Positions 58,021 to 64,000 of a stretch of DNA of 64,000 nt are shown here, piece after piece. The notes under the pieces are model-generated. The model made no database searches, was not told the DNA's origin, and was given only the letters and a program-made list of their open reading frames with translations. The DNA lies in contig JBBHKE010003116.1 of the NCBI GenBank assembly GCA_037447655.1, forward strand, positions 26,001 through 90,000, in the 5' to 3' direction. Within the stretch, counting starts at the first letter, position 1. Each line of letters begins with the position of its first letter. The translations under genes and the position numbers were made by a program. This DNA is from Zygnema cylindricum. Taxonomy: Eukaryota; Streptophyta; Zygnematophyceae; Zygnematales; Zygnemataceae.

Positions 58021-58503
58021 CACGATTCACACTAGAAATGGATGACGGATGAGATGAGGAAATGAATGTCTTTTTTTTTTGTTGGACGTGAATCGCCTTT
58101 GACATCACCTCAGGTCAACAAAAACGTCGCGATGTGATTCATGTTGCCGTACAATTAGTCGCCGATGACTCAAATCCGTCCGTATCAAACCATCGTTTTT
58201 CACCTGTAAGAAGGGGGGAGGACGTTTCGTCAAAGTTCCAGAGAAGTTTTAAGTTTACATTTTTTTACGTTCTATTTTAGATGATTTTGATTGGCTATTT
58301 GTTTATGGGTTAACATTTAAAAAAAAATCGGTACAGTACGGATCATTCATTCGGGATACTACTTCCTGTTTTTTCAAAGTCGCATTTTGCATTCGGAAAA
58401 GGTTTTCATGAAAAAAAGATGATTTACCACAATTGTCAAGTTTTGACGCACTCATCTCAAGTTTCCTCATCTCATTCATTATCCATTTCTAGTGTGAATC
58501 GTG
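58021..58503. mobile_element. MITE with long terminal inverted repeats
   Basis: CACGATTCACACTAGAAATG and the next three bases are perfectly inverted at 58481-58503. The match extends, with mismatches, to about 45 bp (GATGAGATGAGGAAA). 483 bp in total, non-coding. No clear target duplication. Superfamily unknown. Confidence 0.7.
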
Positions 58504-58632
58504 CAATTAATGTCACGGTAAACCATGCAATGTCACGGTAAACCATGCGACTTCACAAGCAGTTACAAAAAATTACGTGCGTCATCACAGATTGCAGACG
58601 GTGACATCGTTCATGGGAATCGCCGTCTTAGA

Positions 58633-59422
58633 GTACGGCCCCATGTACTTGTAACTTAGCGAACATACTTTGCATTTTAGCGCGGATCCGGCGGACCCGG
58701 ATTTTAGGTATCTCTATGTGTTTACTCGAAATTGTTACTTAACTTTGTGACGATTGTATACGTCGACAATGCCCGTGACGGTTATCAACGTGCACAATCT
58801 ATCGTGTTGCACCGTATTTTTCGCAACTTTTTGAAGCGTCGCAAGACACATCGTAATTTTCGAAACGATTTGGTTTGTCGCATGTCATTGCGTGACATTG
58901 ATGACGTACAGCCTTGCAGCCATGGTTGTACAACATGCCTTTGCGTAAACCTCTCATGTCGCGCCGCCATGACTTCGCAGATTTTTCACCTTCGCAGATT
59001 TTTCACCTTCGCAGATTTTTCACCTTTACTTTAAATGACACTGCACAATCGAGACCCCTTCAAAAAAAAAACCGTACAAGGTGCATGTGGACAAAAACGA
59101 GCAACCCTAAACTTTTTTCAGCTGTCAAAAACTTTTGAATACTTTTCACACGTGGGAATATGTTTTACTATTTGTGTAAACTGTTCTATTATATTTAAAA
59201 CACATTGCCGATGTGGTTTATAATAAGTTTGTGGATGACGTGACAGTGGGTAAAAAAAAACACAAGACGACAAATTTTCATATATCCTAAGTTCGACGAT
59301 GGCGCAAATTGTACTCTACAAATTTGCGATTTCTTTGTACGGTTGTAACTTAGGCAGTACGGCAATAAGTTTGAAAGGAAAACGACATAAATACAACCGA
59401 ACTTAGCCACATGGGGCCGTAC
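58633..59422. mobile_element. CCCATGT-type element, forward arm
   Basis: Terminal repeats GTACGGCCCCATGT and its inverted complement at 59409-59422. It contains TTGCGTGACATTGATGACGT and CCATGGTTGTACAAC, which recur in inverted form in the next arm. A 17-bp unit CTTCGCAGATTTTTCAC is repeated three times at 58973-59023. No transposase frame. Confidence 0.8.
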
Positions 59423-59467
59423 CTTTATACAATCATCACACCTTTAAGTAACAATTCCATTGTTATG

Positions 59468-60416
59468 GTCCAACCCCATGTGGCTTAGTAAAGGTTTTTT
59501 TTTGTCATTTTCCTTTAAAGCGTAGCGGGGTATTGCTAAAGTTGCAACCATACAAAGATATCGCAAAATTGTAGGGTACAATTTGAGTCATCGTCGAACT
59601 TAGTATGTACGAAAAGTTGTCGTTTTGTGTTTTTTCGACACACCGTCACGTCATCTCCAAACTTATCTTCAAACACATCGGCGATGTGTTTTAAATAAAG
59701 TAAATCCGCTTTAACAAATAGGGAAATATATTCGCACGTGTGAAAAGTTTTCCAAAGTTTTTGACGACGAAAAAAAGTACATGGCTGTTCGTTTTTGTCT
59801 GCTTGCATCTTGTATGATTTATTTTTTTGCACGGGTCTCGAGGTTGTAGTGCCATTTCACGAGGAGGTGAAAAATCACTGAAGGCGCCACTGTAGCTCGC
59901 GCCTCTCTCACATTGCTCACCTTGCCTCTCCTTCTCTCCAAACTTCAACTACTTCGCGGCACCAATGGAGGAAGGCACAATATTGAGGGTGGCCGCACTT
60001 GCGCGAACCAAGTCACGTTGGGAAGAATAGAACAAACGCACGAAGAAAAGAAAATTGCTAAAGAATTATATTTTTCATTCATAGCGACCGGACAGGAGAG
60101 GTTTAAGCAAAGGCGTGTTCTACAACCATGGCAAAAAGGTTGTACGTCTACGATGTCACGCAATGACATGCGACACACCAAATCGTTTTCATAAATTACG
60201 ATGTGTCTTGCGACGCTTCAAAAAGTTTCGTTAAGGTGAGGCAAGGCAGATTGTAGACGTTGACAGCCGTCACGGGCATTGTCAACGTATACAATTGTTA
60301 CATTTTTAAGTAATTATGCATTGTTACACATAGGGACATTTGAGAACTGTGGAAGGAGAATGTGTGCTAAAATACAAAGTAAGTTCGCTAAGTTACAAGT
60401 TCACGGGGGACATACC
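59468..60416. mobile_element. CCCATGT-type element, reverse arm
   Basis: Same family as 58633-59422 but in opposite orientation, separated by only about 45 bp. It carries an extra segment of about 170-200 bp (59885-60080) beginning TGAAGGCGCCACTGTAG that is absent from the other arm. Confidence 0.8.
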
Positions 60417-60464
60417 CGTAGAGTATTTGCCCATGTTACTGTAACTTACGTGGTGTGCCCGTAT

Positions 60465-60900
60465 AACCGATAATTTGAAGTGGGTCCTTTGTATTTTAGT
60501 AAAAATTCCCGTACTATTTGGCGAGCGTTTCAATGTGCAAAAATGAAAATGTTATTTTTAACGGTTACGGGTTTCGACGTGTCTAAAACTTGTGACAATT
60601 GTAATCTTGCGACAATTGTTGACGTTGGTTGTAGACGTTTGGCTTATTGTGGCATTGTAAATGTTTTGTGACATTATGACGTCATGCTCATTTGTGATGA
60701 CATCGAGGTCAGATTTTTTTTTTTTATCTTTTCTCACTTGACCTGCAACCAAACTACGCATAGTGGTCATAAAAAAATATAAATTAGAGCTCTTTCATTT
60801 CATACCAATATTTTTGTGATTCATTCGAGGAAGGAGAGAGGAGCTACAATGTACGAGGGAGGGGGAGCGGAGACACACACCTTTCCCCGTTTTTAAATGG
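60465..60900. mobile_element. Fragment of the 1772-type transposon
   Basis: Follows 1790-2250 in the same order (TTGTAGACGTTTGG, GTGACATT, GTCATGCTCATTTGTGA, TTTCATTTCATAC, GAAGGAGAG). Ends not resolved. Confidence 0.5.
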
Positions 60901-61404
60901 AAAATAAAATAAAAAAGTCTTGTAAGCGTGTTTAGAAAGAGTACAACAAAAGCTTCATCTGTTTTCACATTTTTCCTTCACACTTTTGCAACCAACTACA
61001 TCGCCCATCATGTTAAAGTAAAGGATGTATTGATGTAACCGCAAATTTAGAATGTATCATGCTAATGTGGGGTAAGGCAGTTCACTCCCTTGAACAATGT
61101 TATGAACACTATTTTATGATTTTCGACCAAACCAAGTCGCGACTAAACTAGTGTTATCAACTCTTATAACAATGGACAGTTAAGTTTTTTTATCTTCCTC
61201 ATTCAAGCTCATTAAGTCTCATATTGTGCCACCCGACATTACGACATATCAAATCATGTCACATCACACCACGTTGTACTCTTCACTTTTTGTTTCTTCA
61301 CAACATGTCTACATGAAAAAATACAATAAATGAAACAAAGATAAACCAAGATGATCAAATTGTTTCAATTTATGTTTGAGTTGTAGCACAACCTTTGTCA
61401 CAAG
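60901..61404. other. No gene seen
   Basis: Intergenic AT-rich sequence. Further exons of the subtilase fragment that follows were sought and not found. Confidence 0.4.
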
Positions 61405-62302
61405 GTAATTATAGCGACTTTGGAAGTGGAATGATTTGACCAAATTATGCAATCTATCCGGGCCTCGTTTACGATTACGGTGTTGTTGACAGTGCCTTAT
61501 ATCTCTGTTCCTACTACAAAACCTCAAAAGTTTAACGATTGGTGGGAAAAGATTGTCCGAAAAGCGTTAAAGTCTTAAATTACAATTCACCCTCCCTTAT
61601 GATAGACATGAAAAGAGGAATGATGCTGAACATAACTCCCAAGGTTACAAATGTGTATCCCCAAAAAAGCACATATAGACTTTATATCAAACAACCAAAA
61701 GGGGCACACGTGACGATTACTCCCACAATACTAAAATATAATTGTGCAATTCGGCTTTGGGAAAGTCTCCTACAATCAATTGAAGTTTAGGTGAGGTTAG
61801 TGGAGGAAAATATGTGAAATCCTGTTGATATGCTTTTGGTAATTCTCTTTTTGGTGAATAATTGTGATGAAGTTCAGGATGATTTGAAAGTTAATCATAA
61901 AATATGAATTAAGTTCATGTGAATGTATGTGTTGTTCATAACAGTCTAGCTTATTTGCCTGTCATTTAAAATTTCCAAAGGGAACTTTTCAGTTGAGAAA
62001 AACTTGTTGATAGAATGTCACACCAATCGGAAAAAACAATTCGAAATTATTTGTCCTTGGTCAAGATTTATTAACCAAAATGTTTAGGTTTCAAAACATT
62101 TGACCATTCTTACTTTTCTTCGAATTTGACCAGTTTTACTTCAAATTTGACCGGTTTTACTTTAACTTTGTACGGTTCTTATATTTTCTAACATGTCTTA
62201 ATTTTATTGGGTTACAAGATTCTTGGAAATGGGCTATTGGAGATGGACGTCCACTGGAAACGAACATAAAGTTTGGAGTCCCATCCCCGTAAAAGTTACA
62301 TA
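61405..62302 (+). pseudogene. Subtilase C-terminal fragment
   Basis: 61410-61790 encodes a decayed copy of subtilase exon 11. YPGLVYDYG, ALYLCSYY, NYNSPSLM, VTNVYPQKSTYRLYI and ITPTILKYN match the gene at 45338. A stop lies near 61433 and a frame change near 61532. At 62228-62302 a further exon encodes GYWRWTSTGNEHKVWSPIPV and ends in TAA. That is the typical closing strand of plant subtilases. The catalytic part is absent, so this is a broken gene copy on the opposite strand to the intact gene. Confidence 0.82.
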
Positions 62303-63746
62303 ATATCGTCTCGAACATCACTTATTTCCGAAAGAATATCTTCATTAATCTGAACGTAATGGCTGACTTTATTAAAAAGCGCAATGGTAAACCATCTGAG
62401 TCCATGGGAACAAAAGGAAGTAGCATGGCAAAAACTGAAATACTTTAAACAAATATATCATTTAATTTTTATCTTTAAATTTTTATGTTTTATTCATAAT
62501 TGGCATGTACTTCCAGAAAATGAGAAATGTGATTCTTTCCGCCAGTCAGTGCACTTTGTATTTCATTTCTCTCTATCTTTGTTCTAATATTTTTTTTCTT
62601 TTTTTTTTTCTTTTGCGTGGATATATTTTTCTTTACTTTTTTTGCTGATATTCACTGTAACCCTCCTCTTGGCGCGATATGTGGAATTTTCATGTGTAAT
62701 CCCTCTCCCTCATTTCATTGAATTCCCATCCAGAATCCCTCTCTCTCTCTCTCTCCGTCTCCCTCTCCCCCTTCCTATCTATTCACGAGAATCCCATGTA
62801 AAATCCTTCTCCCTCTCCTTCAAGCACATCTAGTAATAAGTACTCTAAATTGTTTTTTCTCATGCACGTCCCATTATGGGCCACTTGACTACATGGTGTT
62901 ATTAACAGTAGAATGTTTATTAAAAACCATCCCGCTGAACTAAATGGTGGCATCAACACAAATTTATAACTTTAAGTCAAAATTGACCGAATCGAACCAG
63001 GGTCGATACATGATGTGCAAAAGTGTGAAAAAAACATTGTAAAAAACATCTGCACAACTTGAGCTTTATTGCAAAAGGTCATCAACGTCCTTCTGTGCAA
63101 AGGACGGAAAGAAGTTGTGAGAAACATATATGCATTGAACAAGTAGAGTAGCTGTAAATTTCCACCAATCGTAAGTACTTTTGCCCTTCGGTTTTTAGCT
63201 TTTGCCGTGTAATAAGGATAATGGACTTTGTAACTCCTCAGTGTGTTGACGCCACACAAGAAACGACTGTGCTTAAAAACATGTACAAATGTTTCAAACA
63301 TGTGTTGCAGATTGTAGAAGTTGATATCTGGAGGCTTAAATACTGAAGTGCAGCGTGAATTCTTTTGTAAAAGTTGTTACTTCTTTTGATGCTTCATATT
63401 GTGACATCATGAAAGCAAGATGTGACGTTATTTCCATCAATAATACAACCACCCTCATCAAAGCCAAACACTTATGTGTGACTTTTGTTTTCAGAAACAT
63501 ATTGAGAGTTGTGCACCAAACCATGATTCCAGAATTAAATATAAAAATTGACATTGATCTTCACAAGAGAGAAAAGCAAAACATTAATAAGGGAAATAAT
63601 TGAAAATAAGGCAAATAAGGCATTTGCAATGTCCTAAGACAGAAATAAACATGTGAATTATTTCAAAAAAGACAGGGAAAGGAGAGGGAGGTAATGGTAG
63701 TCAAAGGGGTAAGGGAGAAGACAAAGGGAATAAAATTTAAATAAAG
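62303..63746. other. Intergenic, no gene seen
   Basis: Contains poly-T runs (62588-62612) and a CT-rich stretch at 62735-62825. Short frames up to 109 codons (62972-63301, minus) have no domain. Confidence 0.4.
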
Positions 63747-64000
63747 CTATTGTGGTGGTGGCGCCATGGAAGGATTTGGAGGTGGATTTGGATTATTCAA
63801 ATCCGGGCTTCCCGTAAAAACAGGAGTGGTAGGAGTAGGAAGTAAGATTGGAGGTGGAGTTAGTAGACTTGGTGAAGGAGAAAGTCCAGAAAATGGAGGC
63901 GGGGACGTTGGTATTGGAGACGGTGGGAAGAATTTCACATTTGGTGGAGGTGACAATGATTTGAAGGGAGGGGGTTTCTTCTTGTCTACAATCAAGATAA
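63747..64000 (-). CDS. Proline-rich protein, C-terminal part (partial)
   Basis: The minus-strand frame is open to the window edge and ends at a TGA/TAA-type stop at 63747. It is over 35 percent Pro with SPPP, TPPP and NPPP groups (FPPSPIPTSPPPFSG), as in extensin-like cell-wall or proline-rich linker proteins. The N-terminal part lies beyond the window. An AG at about 63987 could be a splice acceptor. A function cannot be given. Confidence 0.5.
   Translation of the reverse strand, partial: ILIVDKKKPPPFKSLSPPPNVKFFPPSPIPTSPPPFSGLSPSPSLLTPPPILLPTPTTPVFTGSPDLNNPNPPPNPSMAPPPQ

Overview
The window is nuclear DNA of a land plant. The evidence is a subtilase gene split by GT-AG introns, Ty1/copia and Ty3/gypsy retrotransposons, a primer-binding site that matches the plant initiator tRNA-Met anticodon arm, and interstitial TTAGGG-rich DNA. 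The sequence does not identify the species. Most of the window is transposon. I find one substantially intact gene, one broken relative of it, and the end of a proline-rich coding region at the right edge.

Layout. 1-8760 is gene-poor DNA with small non-autonomous DNA transposons: an hAT-like element (540-1378) whose tail is duplicated at 2597-3033, TA-flanked MITEs, and pieces of a family with CCCATGTAAC-type ends. 8760-38875 is a nest of LTR retrotransposons. A plus-strand copia (C, 10058-12306) is broken by a gag-bearing element (E, 12307-16586). E is followed by a minus-strand copia (B), whose 3' LTR is split by the complete minus-strand copia A (17211-23671). B ends abruptly at a minus-strand gypsy (F, 27345-31916), then comes a further copia (D, 31917-37037). 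LTRs of a second gypsy family (G) lie at 8760-9733 and 37904-38875. 38876-41899 is a gag-only LTR element (H), sitting in a CCCATGT-type transposon.

45338-54352 (minus strand) is an 11-exon subtilisin-like serine protease gene. All splice phases join into a 772-residue reading frame with signal peptide, inhibitor I9 domain, Asp160/His227/Ser586 triad, Asn337 and PA domain. Its fifth intron holds a degenerate tandem array copied from the 3' end of exon 5. Its final fibronectin-III strand exon is not found. A plus-strand fragment at 61405-62302 does keep an exon of that type.

54898-60900 upstream of the gene is packed with MITEs: two inverted hAT-like elements, a 364-bp hAT-type MITE with perfect 8-bp target duplications, and a tail-to-tail element pair forming a 1.8-kb inverted repeat. 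The window ends with the C-terminal part of a proline-rich protein on the minus strand.

The retrotransposon reading frames carry many stops and frameshifts and look inactive. The subtilase is the only gene likely to give a working product, and its 3' end needs transcript evidence.
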